A DNA stretch of 64,000 bases from Sthenelais limicola. Taxonomy: Eukaryota > Annelida > Polychaeta > Phyllodocida > Sigalionidae. Of this stretch, positions 43,801 to 54,244 are shown one piece after another. The notes under the pieces are model-generated. The model searched no databases. It was not told the origin of the DNA and saw only the letters and a list, made by a program, of their open reading frames with translations. Position 1 is the first letter of the stretch. Each line of letters begins with the position of its first letter. The DNA lies in NCBI GenBank assembly GCA_942159475.1, contig OW804096.1:110086194-110150193 (forward strand), given 5' to 3'. The translations under genes were made by a program, and so were the position numbers.

Positions 43801-44350
43801 ATGTTCTGGGAATCCGTGATCTCCCCAGCTTTTCTGGTCTCTACAGGTCCATCAACCCTGACTGGCAGACATTATATGTGGTTTGTGAAGGTATCTTGGG
43901 TGAAAATGTGATTTTGAAGCCTTTTTTAAATTGGGATCAAGATAGGCCTACTACATCACTTCCAGGGGCACCTAACTACATGGAGAGTAGTTGGAGAGTG
44001 AAGAAGAGGGGAGGGAGAGGGTGGAGGTATTGGAGACGGGGAGAGGAGGAAGAGGGTGTAGGAGGGAAGAGTGAGGCAAAGGGAGAGGGTTGTGAAATAG
44101 AAGAGGGAGAGGGGGAGGAAAAGAAGAGGGGCAGAGAAAAGAGGAGGGGAGGGAGAGGATTTATGGAAAGGGACAGAGGGAAGGGAGAGAAAGCAAGGAG
44201 GAGGGGGAGAGTGAAGAAAAGGAAGAGGGTGGGAGAGGGAAGGAAGAGGGGGAGGAAAAGAGGGGAGGAGAGGACGTAGGAGAAGGGAGAGAGGGTGGAG
44301 GGAAAAGAAGGGAGAGAGGGAGACTGCCAGAGGATGGGTACTTTGCTAGT

Positions 44351-46176
44351 AACTATATAATATGTTTCAGTTGCGTTAACTTAGGCTCCATGAACTGAAC
44401 ATGCATTAATATATTCAAACCGGCTTGCTACTTTGTGTGTGAGATGAGTACCTGGAGCAGACTGATTCTGATCTGCTTGGTTAGCAAAGTATGGATGGAT
44501 GTCCTGTTTACTTTAGTTTTTTTATATAGCACTTTGCAATGGGTTTTCATTTTCCATGGGACTAGATGTCAGTAATGGAGGCTTTTTCAATCTGATAATC
44601 AAATTAAACCCTACCTTTGCAGAACCCACATACATAGCTTGCATTTAGTGCTTTGAGGCCTGATGACAGTGGTGTTTTCCACTCAGTGGCCAATCTTGTA
44701 GTCCTCTACCAGGAGCTGAAGGAGAGCAGGGGGCAGAATGAAGTAGTAGGTGCAGAGAATTGCAATGTTTTTGTCCACTTAATGCTGATGGTTATTGAAT
44801 GTCATGTGGGCTCTACATTAGATTTTGTGAGATGTTTGGAAACACCAAACTTTGCCATTGACCTGCCATTGCCCTGTCTGCTCTGCGTCCTTAGTGGATA
44901 CCATGTCTAAGAAAACCAATGAACTTGAATAGAATTGCCACCTTTAGCAGATTGGTATACTCATTATTGTTGACCACTTGGACAGTTTATGAGACCACAT
45001 CAGGTGAGACATGTGGCCTTTGTTTGTGTATGCGGTGTACAATGAGGTCAATACCCTTAAGAGCTGCTTTTACTACAGAATGGTTTTAAGTGCATTGCAT
45101 CCAGATTTGCAGGGCGAACACAATGAGAGGAGATGATCCACTCTAGAAAATATACTGAATGCATCAGCAAATTTGGCCTGGGGCAGGGTTGTCATAGTCA
45201 AAGTTTGTATGGATAAAGAACGCCCTAAATTTGTTAATGATTCTATTTCTATTGGCCATAGTCCCAGGGCCCTGTGCATTCCTCTGCCTCCATCTAGCTG
45301 TCAACCACAGATCCTGGTGTAATTTGTAATATTGCCAGGAGGTGCTTCCTGTAAGGCTAATTTACCCATTTAGAACATTTTTTCTGGGATATGGACAAAG
45401 TCTTATGATACTTCAGTGTTAGCTGAGTCATGCCAGATGAGCCTAGCTCAGGCTGCAGTCAAAATTGGCTCCTTTTGTTTAAGGCTTTTGAAGGCCTCCA
45501 CACTTGCAGAATTATCACAGGCAACCTCAACAAGATGTTTCTGTCTACTGTCTTTTGGGGCATCACTATAGATCTGCCCGAAGTAGACATGACCCCCAGC
45601 CACAGCCCTGATACCTTCTGGATTCTGGTGCAGGAATAGCTTTGCAAGTGGTATTATCCAAGCACTGTGGGCTATTTGCCCCAGCATTTGCTGGACATAC
45701 CTTGTGGAGACAACCCTCCTGCTTGCCATTTGCACCATCTCCTAGTGTATTTTAGCAAACCTGGTAGTTAGGGCTAGGGTCTTGATATAACTTGAAGAAT
45801 CAGGATGTCTTGGTATATTAGTGAGGCTATCCCCATCTTTTGAAGTGCTCTAACTATAAACAAGGCAGCCTGCCTCATAACACATCATGAAGATATCTCT
45901 CCCATGAGAAGGGCTTGGTGAACTGCACTGATGTTGCAAGTGGGCAGATTGAAAAGTGTCTATATACTCTGGAGAGGTTGATCACAGCCATGGCAACATA
46001 CCTCCTTCCCATGTTGTTGATGTGGTCTACTGCCATGTAGACTGTTGGCAAGTTGGGCTTGGATGGGGTGCCACTGTATTGGTTCTTTGTGATATTTTTA
46101 TTAACTCCAGCATCAGGAAATGAGAGGTTGACAATGAATCTCCTCCTCACGGAGTTGCTGTTTGGCCTTATTATAG
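44351..46176 (-). pseudogene. foldback spacer with DIRS-like retroelement relic
   Basis: Reading the minus strand, 46150-45880 matches the start of a DIRS-type reverse transcriptase (RFIVNLSFPDAGVN, then LPTVYMAVDHINNMGRRY). The stretch 45738-45448 matches the later RT/RNase H region (YVQQMLGQIAHSAWIIP, then HLVEVACDNSASVEAFKSL). The frame is broken repeatedly, the catalytic block between the pieces is lost, and no tyrosine recombinase or methylase domain was seen. The part at 44351-44930 is unassigned. DIRS elements normally end in their own inverted repeats, but the arms here are far longer and unlike those known, so the relic is more likely cargo or a nested insertion. Assignment is by motif recall only. 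Confidence 0.55.
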
Positions 46177-46540
46177 ACTAGCAAAGTACACATCCCCCTC
46201 TCCCCACACTTCCCCCTCTCCCTCTTTTCCCTCCGTCTCTTCTCTGTCTCTCATACCTGTTTTTCTCTCCCAGCCCCATCTCTGATTCCCCCCCTGCTCC
46301 TTCCCCTCTTCCTCATGCTCCCCCTCCTCGCTTTCTCTCCCTTCCCTTTGTCCCTTTCCATACATCCTCTCCCTGCCCTCTTCTTTCCCTCCCCTCCCCC
46401 TCTTCTATTTCCCCACCCTCTCCTTTTGCCTCACTCTCCATTCCTATACCTTCTTCCTCCCCTCCCCCTCTCCAATACCCCCACCCTCTCCCACCCCTCT
46501 TCTTCACTCTCCTATTCCTCTGCATGTAGTTGGGTCCCCC
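46177..46540 (+). repeat. polypyrimidine block of the right arm
   Basis: ACTAGCAAAGTAC is followed by about 350 bp of C/T-rich sequence, the inverted partner of the G/A-rich block 43985-44337 in the left arm. A solo copy lies at 30811-31137. Mirror-like polypurine/polypyrimidine DNA of this length can form triplex structures in vitro. Confidence 0.65.
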
Positions 46541-47469
46541 TTGAATTGATGCAGTAGCTTGTGGCTAATGACGTAGTATCTCAAGTATCTCAAAGGGGCT
46601 TTCCCAGGCTATAAATAGAGTGAGGAGATCCCAATTTAAAAAAGACATTTCTACCCAAGATATCTTCACAAACCACATATGACATCCTGCAGAGAGGGTG
46701 GACAGAACTCTACAGATGAAAAAAATGTTTGTAAAACAATAAATTCCGAGAACATGTGAGACAAAGAAACACCTCTTTTCTACCGTTCTTCATAGAAATC
46801 GCTCTACCCATATATTATATGGATTATATAAATAGGTCATGATTTGACCGGTCTTGAACCAGTGGTTGATGGTGGTGATGACACTGGGCCAACCAAGGCA
46901 TCCCTTTTCACCTCCAATTCAATTACATGGTGTGGGTCTTGGGTGCCAAATTGTTGGTTTTCTGTCTGTGGTTGATTTAAGATTGGTCCTCCTCTCTTCT
47001 GAAGATGGAACCCAAAGGACACCCCACTCAAGACCATGTCATCATCTACATGTCCCAAATCTCATCATTCCACTTGTCTAGTTTTTATGGTAATAGTGTT
47101 GTTGCTCCCAGCCACTTTGGCATTTATCGAAGACCTGACTCTCATATATTGAGGCTATTCTATCATGTATAGTTTGGATAGGGTTGGGCTATGTAGTGTA
47201 TGTATCAAAGGTTGCATTCTTTCATAGGATTTGTGTATTTTCCTTGATCAGGGCCTGTAACAATCAGGGACAAGCAGGGAACAGTCTATCTTCAGACAGA
47301 CTGTAGTGATCTGTAGACCTGTCTAACATGTTAGGGTGGTTCTGTAGATCCATTTGACAAAAATTATTGATAAAATGTCTAATCAAAGTGTTCTTAGAGC
47401 CTAATCACATGGTTAAATTGTGTAGATAAATGGTTCCAAAAATAATGTCTATTGCTAAAGATTCAGGGT

Positions 47470-48400
47470 TTGAATTTTGGGTTTGACCTTGAATGATGAC
47501 CTTAACCTTAAAGGTCCTTGATAAGATGGTTAATGGAAGTGCTCTCAGAGCCCTATCACATGCTTCAATAGCGTAGCCAAGGGATACTTACTTCAAGAAG
47601 TACAGAAGTTTAGATCTAAATTTCCGGTTTGACCTTGGAAATAGTGACCTTGACCTTGACAAAGGTCATTGATAAGTTGATTAATGGAAGAACTCTTGGA
47701 GCCCTATCAGATGCTTAAATTTTGTAGTTAAGATATAAATAGTTCCAGAGATATGTATCAATTACTCAAATTTTCACCAGAATTTCAGCTTTGACCTTGA
47801 AAATAGTGACCATGACCTTGACTAAGGTTATTGATTGGATGACTATTGGAAGAGCTCTCAGAGGCCTGTCACATGCTTAAATTTGGTAGTCAAGTAATAA
47901 ATAGTTCCAGAGATACATACCTATTATTCAAATTTACATCAAAATTTCAGGTTTGACCTAGAAAATGGTGATCTTGACCTTGACAAAGGTCATTCATAAG
48001 ATGATTAATGAATGTGCTATTAGAGGCCTATTAGATACTTAAATTATGTAGCCAAGCATTACTTGCTTCCAGAGATACATACATATTGCTAAAAATTTAG
48101 ATCAAAATTTCTGATTTGACCTTGGAAATTGTGACCTTGACCTTGACAAAGGTCATTGATAAGATGATTAATGAAAGTGCTCACAGAGCTCTATCAGTTG
48201 CTCAAATTTTGTTGTCAAGGGATACATATTTCCAGAGATATGTATCAATTACTCAAATTTTCACCAAAATATCAGCTTTGACCTTGAAAACAGTGACCAT
48301 GACCTTGAAAAAGGTCATTGATAAGATGGCTAATGGAAATGCTCTCAGAGGCCTGTCACATGCATAAATTGTGTGGCCTAGGGATGAATAGTTCCTGAGA
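47470..48400 (+). repeat. 162-bp tandem repeat with AGGTCA half-sites, right arm
   Basis: Inverted partner of 42830-43800. It has TTTGACCTTGGAAA and TGACCTTGACCTTGACAAAG words at the same 162-bp period. Similarity to the left arm falls from nearly identical at the outer units to clearly diverged at the inner unit around 47470-47640. Confidence 0.8.
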
Positions 48401-48953
48401 TACAGGCTCTTATATTTAAATTGGATTTAACCTAAATTTAGAACAGAATGAAAAGTAAGCCTTGGTTACTATAGCAACGCACATTCCAATGACACCTGGC
48501 ATGGGTTCTTTTTCTTTCCCGTGATGTCACTTACTACTTATATGCAATAGGTTGTCATTTTTACCTATTGTCCTATTTTTATAAGGGAAAATAGGATGTC
48601 ACTTTCCAGAATGTTGCCATTTTTTGTACTTCAAGGTCATATTTGGTGACCTTGACCTTGATCAAGGTCATTGATTTGAAGTCTGCAGATAGCCCTCATG
48701 TACACCTTCATAATACCCAAGTTTGGTCACATTCCTGATAACAGTGTAGAAATGGGACACTAAAAACCTAATTTCTGCTAGAGTACAAAAAAAACACAAG
48801 TTACCATGGAAACGTTCCATTTGAACCCCAAATCACCAACGGCCAGATGGCAGACAAGTAGATTCTGATGATTCAAACTCCGTAGTATCAAAAAAACACC
48901 ACCGCGAAAAATCCCCAGGGGGGGGAGGGTTTTGGTACCTGGCCCATGGTCTA

Positions 48954-49148
48954 TAATGTTCTAGAAGCTAAACGACCATGATATTTAAGCCAACAATTAT
49001 TAAGGGAATAGCAATATAGGCTATCAAGCAAAAACGCCTTGAAACCATAAAATACGTGTGTCCCAATGAAATATTGAAATGGTAAAACCATACATCGAGC
49101 GGCAAGCCTGACCCAGAAGATTTGACTTCGCGCATGCACATTCACATG
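48954..49148. repeat. 245-bp array unit, right of the foldback element
   Basis: TAATGTTCTAGAAGCTAAAC and, about 150 bp on, GAGCGGCAAGCCTGACCC and CTTCGCGCATGCACATTCA continue the array that is interrupted at 42243. The first TAA is the right copy of the target duplication. The unit is cut at about 49148 by the Gypsy fragment. Confidence 0.65.
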
Positions 49149-50420
49149 TCCCAGGAAAGCCACAGAGGACTGAAATAGCTGGCACTTGCTGGGTTTCATG
49201 GTCAAACCAGCCCCTGCCAGTTGGTTCAAGACAGCCCCCAGCCTATCCATGCATTCAGGTACATCTCTCCCATAGGTAATCACATCGTTCAGGTAGACAA
49301 GGCACTCTATTCCCACCATTCCAGCCAGCACAGTATCCATTAACCGTTTGAACGTCCAGAAATTTATCCCGCTAGAGGTATTATATTATTTTCTGTTTTG
49401 TTCTTATAGTTGTCTATAAGAAGATTATAGTGACTGCCCACCACCCCACCCTCCTTCCACCACTCTCTCTTCCTTGTTAGTGTTAGTGTGTAATACCTGC
49501 TGCACACAGTACCACCGTCACCAATACTGTGTGCAGGCAGAGAGACAAGCGTGTACTAGAGAGGAGGAGGTCCGAGAGGGGTGGGACTCAAAACAAATTG
49601 GGTGCCACTTTTTATATTTTAAATTGCTAGTTTCCTTTACCATATTATACATAAGTCGTCCCATAAAAAGGCATCAGGAGGAACACGACTTGCCTTTCAG
49701 ACGATGTAATGGTGCCCATTTACATGGTAATACATAGAAAACAGGGCCATACATACGGGTCTTGTATAAGAGGGAAATGACACTGATTGTTTGGGCAATG
49801 TAAGGAGGTTTAGAGGTGGGCTAATTTCGCCCTCTAGAGGGCGAGTCGGTTCCTCAAAGTCGAGGGAGCATTCACAAGTCCAAAGGGCATCACAGTCAAC
49901 TGATACAACCCCTTGTTTCTTTACTATCAGGGTCCATTTCCACCTGCCAATACCCACTGGCAAGGTCCAGTGCAGAGAACACACATGTGCCACTCAACAT
50001 ATCCAGGGTGTCATTCATGCAGGGGAGGGGGTAAGCATCCTTTTTAGTCACCCTATTGAGGCCTTTGTAGTCAACACAGAATCTCCAGCCTCCATCCTTC
50101 TTCCTGACTAAGACAACTGGACTAGCCCAGGGCCCTCCAGCCTGTTCAATAATCCCATCATCCCTCATCTTCTGTACCTCCTCCTCCACTGTCTCCTATG
50201 GATTGGTACCCTCTGAGGTCTGTTCCTGATAGGAAGATTGTTCCCCGTATCAATGATATGCTTGGCCCTGTCAGTCCACCCTATAGTCCCTCCTTTTGTT
50301 AAGAAGACATTCCTGTGTTTTTCACATAGGGACTGTACTTCGCCCTCATGTCCGGCGACTACTTCCTGATCCGTTCTATGCCACAGCTCATCATACAGCG
50401 CAACCCAACTTGCATCCAGT
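49148..50420 (-). pseudogene. Ty3/Gypsy-like pol fragment (reverse transcriptase)
   Basis: From high to low coordinates on the minus strand I read a protease-to-RT linker (about 50420-50200, with RAKHIIDTGNN). The RT N-terminal part at 50189-49896 carries DGIIEQAGGPWASPVV, GGWRFCVDYKGLNR and FSALDLASGYWQVEMD. A frame-shifted palm segment near 49890-49860 (MPFGLVNAP) follows, then an insertion, and then the active-site segment 49345-49155. There the usual YLDD box appears as YLNDV, followed by GAGLTMKPSKCQLF and FLGHV. The copy has at least one frameshift, an Asp-to-Asn change at the catalytic box, an approximately 480-bp insertion and loss of everything after the RT palm. RNase H, integrase and the other LTR are absent. 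It is dead. Confidence 0.75.
49366..49845. mobile_element. about 480-bp insertion within the Gypsy RT (CCCTCTAGAGG ends)
   Basis: The Gypsy RT reading breaks after ...NAPST and resumes at ...RLMDTVLAG. The foreign segment has imperfect inverted ends, CCCGCTAGAGG on the left and CCCTCTAGAGGGCG on the right. It contains no recognised coding motif. CTCTAGAGGG-type termini occur in short TIR elements of several animals. Boundaries are within a few bases and the target duplication was not resolved. Confidence 0.5.
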
Positions 50421-50899
50421 CGAGGTACAGCAGCCTGGACATTCAGGTTGTTTTCCTATACTACTCGCTGTTTACTTTCTCCTCCTCCAGTCCGTCCCCC
50501 CAAACATGTGATCATCATCTGATCCGTCCATTTGTGCTCTTCCACCTCTCACTGGCCTGACGCGCCTCCACTCTTCTCTGTAGTGGGGGTGCCCGGTCAC
50601 CTCCAGAGACGGTGACAAGGTAACCGGATGGGTATCTGTGTCCGATGATCCACTTCTGTTAATTACTCCACGGACCCCACCGCCACCACCATTGAAAGCT
50701 TCTGTTGCGTTATCACTAGAGCTTGAATTAGGTTGGCCAAATACCTCTTGTTATCTATGGTCATTAGTACTGGGTGGACAACTGCTTCTCTGGATGTGGT
50801 AGTGTCCGATAATACAGAAGCCATAGCCAACCCCAAACGTCTCTAATTCCCTCTCCCTCTCTAACTCATAGAGGAGCTCGCCCCAGCCAGGGTGAGGTG
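50420..50899 (-). pseudogene. Gypsy gag/leader remnant
   Basis: Between the LTR and pol the minus strand carries a leader starting after AACA at 50900, then a broken gag-like frame (MASVLSDTTTSREAVVHP near 50822). The region is too short for a full gag plus protease, so an internal deletion is likely. No zinc knuckle or protease motif is visible. Confidence 0.4.
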
Positions 50900-51382
50900 T
50901 GTTAAGTAACAACCAAATTAAGAAGTAGCACTATGTAATCCTTTATTCCCTGCATCTCTACAGGTCTAGTATCGGCAGTACAGCTGTTGACGGTGCTCAG
51001 TATTCCCATAAAATGCGCGCTCTCACAAGGAGACAGGCCTCCTTATATGCCAGAGAGAACCCTCATCAATATGCAATCTGTGGCGCAGATTGCTTAACAG
51101 ACATACAATAACTAACAGATATGAATTTATTAACAGATATGAGAACTCCGATCAGTCACAGATAATACCTCTGACTTCCAAGCAACACAGAAAGGGGGGG
51201 GGACCTGCTTCCAGGGTCCCACTCATCCTCCTCCCTGCTCCTCCACTCTATCTGCTGGCTCCTTGCCAGCCATCGGAGGCCCCTAGCCTCCCTATGGTAG
51301 AGAGAGAGAGAAGGTGACGCGCTAACCCATCTATACAGAGGAGCCCAAAAGGGGAGTCAGGGGTGGGTCACCCTCCCCAACA
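50900..51382 (-). mobile_element. LTR of the Gypsy-like element
   Basis: On the minus strand the segment starts TGTTGGGGAGGGTGACCC and ends GGTTGTTACTTAACA, i.e. TGTT...AACA. Within it lie a TATA-like GGCATATAAGGAGG (about 51043), and AATAAA in GGGAATAAAGGATTAC about 45 bp before the end, in the correct order for U3-R-U5. It is immediately followed by the gag/pol remnant on the same strand. No second LTR is present because the 3' half of the element is lost. Confidence 0.6.
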
Positions 51383-51585
51383 TTATATTCCCCTCCATGG
51401 AGGAAAGGACTCTTAAAACATAATATACCCCCCATATCTCCCTATACAAACAGCCACTCGGCTCAACTATAAAGACTCGGCCCTCAGGCCTATGGACAGT
51501 CCTTTAAAACTAAGGGCCAACGGGATAACCCCATATCTATACTGCAAAGGCAGTAATATATTTTTCACAAATCCCTTCTTTTACC

Positions 51586-52898
51586 TACCGTCTTTTACCG
51601 GGTCTGACTAAAAGACGCACAGCACCGAAAACCCGCACAGCATCCGCATAGCACCCGCACAGCACCGCTACTTGTGTGACTAATATTAGACGCGCCATTT
51701 TGTACATGAAATATTCTTCTAATAACCATGATATTTGAGGATACAAATTATTGAATGCAGATCTCAATAGCCTGTAAATATGGGTTTTATGACTGGAATA
51801 GTTTTATTGTAAATAGCTGTCGAAGTTCATGATATTTAGATTAATCTAGGGTCATTAAATCACTGTCCCAGTCATGTGTATATATAGAAACATGTATATT
51901 CAATGCTTAGTCACAATTAATAGAACACAATAGATCAATCTATTTTATTAAATACTCTGAATAAAAGGAGAATCAACGCAATTATAACAAAAATGATTAT
52001 TCAATGCTTAGACACATTTTCTACTAGCAAAGAAAACTATCATTTCTCTTGCCTGTTATACAACATGGCCAAACCAAGATCAAATCAAATTACGTTAATT
52101 CTCTCTAAATCTTTCAGACTTGTTGACAGAGATTTTAAATCACCAACCATTCTTATATGTTCTCTAGTTTTTTGTATAAAGGTATTAAAAACGGGCTCCC
52201 ATTTTCTGGTGTCTTCATATGCAGTGATCGTTTTCTGAACAGAATTTGTATTACATGTATATGAGCAATTCCGCAAAAAATGCATCATTTGGCCATCTAG
52301 GGCTGAAAATTCATATTTTTTAAAAATTGCTTCAATTGATTTACTTTTTCTTGTACACAAACTAGATATACTAATGCTAATATAAGCGAAATTGGGAACG
52401 TTAATAATGAATATTGTGGTCAGGGCAGCTTGGCAGAGACTGTGACCTGAATTCTGATGGTAGGGGCAGGGGGAAAGGTAAATATTTCAACATGAATGAC
52501 GATTAAAATTAGAAATAAATAATAAAAATGCATGCATAATGTTTCGAATTAGTGTATACTTGATAGGTCTTGGTATAAGGGCCATAACGCTGATAGAAAA
52601 ACGTTCGTTTTTTATGTGTGGTGCTGGCAGGAAAATAGGCATTTTCCTGGCCTTACAATTAAAAAAGTAAAAAACATTGTAGGATACTAGGTGATATTTT
52701 CCCTCTGGATCCGACAATACCAACGAAAATAATCTCAGATAAATATTTTAGCCTCTGGAGGAGCTGTTGTTTTTCAACCCAAATGGCGCACTTTTGGTGG
52801 AATTGCTCATATACATAGCGGCGGTGCTGTGCGGGTGCCGTGCGGATGCTGTGCGGGTTTTCGGTGCTGTGCGTCTTTTAGTCATACCGTCTTTTACC
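51586..52898. mobile_element. 1.3-kb TIR element flanked by a 14-bp direct repeat
   Basis: TIRs of about 64 bp (51605-51668 and 52821-52884) start TGACTAAAAGACGCACAGCA and contain tandem CCGCACAGCA-like words, with only two or three differences between ends. TACCGTCTTTTACC occurs directly outside both ends (51586-51599 and 52885-52898). On the left, five extra bases GGGTC separate it from the TIR. Inside, the longest open frame is 52085-52360 on the minus strand (91 codons), with no known domain. A 14-bp duplication is unusual for DNA transposons (common sizes are 2-10 bp), so the outer repeat may be part of the element or of the target. Confidence 0.6.
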
Positions 52899-53828
52899 TA
52901 TCACCCCTACCAAATAACATTACCCACATAAAACCACACAATCTCATTCCCCACCCTCCCACTCCACATATACTTATAAAAACTTAAAATTGGCGTCTTG
53001 GCTAATTATTTATTATCCTAATATCAAATCTCTTATCCATCAATTTATTTTATCTTATCATCATTTTACCAATTTTACCACAAAATATATTTATTATATA
53101 AAACATTTATTTTAGAATCATTTTATATAAATCTACAAATTAAATAAAATATCTAATTTCCCAAGCTCGCCTTCACTTTTATTACTTTTACCATCACAAC
53201 CCGCAAGACAACAATGTGTGAACGATTTTGATTTGAAAAAATATTTTTATTCAGGACTGCAGACGTTACATTGAAGATGCTGTTCTCAGAATTGCCTGAT
53301 GTTACAAAAAATTATTACAGTATTTTAGAACATATTCCAAGAGATGACAGTGTGGAAGTTATTATTTATATAATTTATATAATGACAATCAAGTTATTAT
53401 AAATGATACGTTACATAGCGAGGCATAGTTAATTAAGTTAATCAAATTACATTTACATAGACAAGATAAGAAGAGACATCAAATTTTCATTTGAGCATAC
53501 ATTGAATATCATACGAACAAAAGTGCTGCAGGTTTACACCTAGACAGTAATAGTATGACAAGAAATAAAATCATTTGTTAAAAACATAGGTATAGCGACG
53601 TGCTCTTTCAGAAATCCGTAGAGTATTACATATTTATGTCAAAAGAAAAGATATATTATCAGTACTTGTACTTTCATTCAGATTATAAGGTTGAACTAGT
53701 AAACAACAAGCGATCAGGTCAAATATTAAAGCACATATGTGGAAGTCTTATACACAGGTGTGAGGAAAATCACTCAGACTCTCACAAGCATGCAATAAGT
53801 TTGCATTTGAGTGAGTGTTTATATATAT
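52899..53828. other. no gene seen
   Basis: Strongly AT-rich sequence between two TIR elements. An open frame at 53600-53890 runs into the next element and shows no domain. Confidence 0.45.
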
Positions 53829-54233
53829 GTGACCCGCCAAGCAGAAAGGGACCTTCCCGCGGGAGTTATAGTTCCTGGTATTTCCGCTAGGAGTCACATC
53901 ATGTTCATGACGTCACTGTCACAAATGTTTATATTAGTAATTCTGAGAGGGAGGTAACTTTGAAAGTCTGTAACTTTACTATTTTTTGGAGTATCAACAA
54001 AATTCTTTCACTTTTATAATGCTTATTTCCCCTTCTGTACACCCCTGTCATTTATTATTATTTTTTTCTAATATTTAATTTTTGTACATGTGATGTGTCA
54101 CAGTAAAATGAGTCACTTCCCCAACCTATTTGAGATCATCTACTGAAAACTAACATAACTTTACAAAAAAGCCCATATCTCGGCAAATTCTGGGAATTTG
54201 GCCCTGGAGTCCCCTTTCTGCTTGGCTGGTCAC
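53829..54233. mobile_element. 405-bp TIR element in an (AT)n target
   Basis: GTGACCCGCCAAGCAGAAAG at the left is matched at the right by the reverse complement GTGACCAGCCAAGCAGAAAG, a TIR of about 22 bp. Both ends lie in ATATATAT runs, which hides the target duplication but fits TA or AT-rich target preference. There is no coding capacity. Confidence 0.65.
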
Positions 54234-54244
54234 ATATATATATG

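Larger units (their letters stand above)
42244..48953. mobile_element. 6.7-kb foldback element with very long inverted repeats
   Basis: Arms 42244-44350 and 46177-48953 are inverted copies. Both start TAGACCATGGGCCAGGTACC, and the outer part of more than 1 kb is nearly identical. For example, the 252-bp segments 42831-43082 and 48116-48367 give the same translation. Inward the arms share 162-bp tandem repeats and a purine/pyrimidine-rich block ending at ACTAGCAAAGTAC. The right arm has about 680 bp extra at roughly 46700-47400. The 1.8-kb spacer holds a DIRS-like relic. TAA flanks both ends (42241-42243, 48954-48956). Long arms with internal tandem repeats are the definition of foldback elements. 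No transposase is present, so it would be non-autonomous. The 3-bp TAA target is shared with PIF/Harbinger, so mobilisation by such an enzyme is a guess. Confidence 0.75.

Noticed and set aside
43878..44279. 133-codon Gly/Glu/Arg-rich open frame
   Set aside because: It lies entirely in the polypurine block, where stop codons are rare by composition. The mirror frames in 30793-31083 and 46315-46557 have the same cause.
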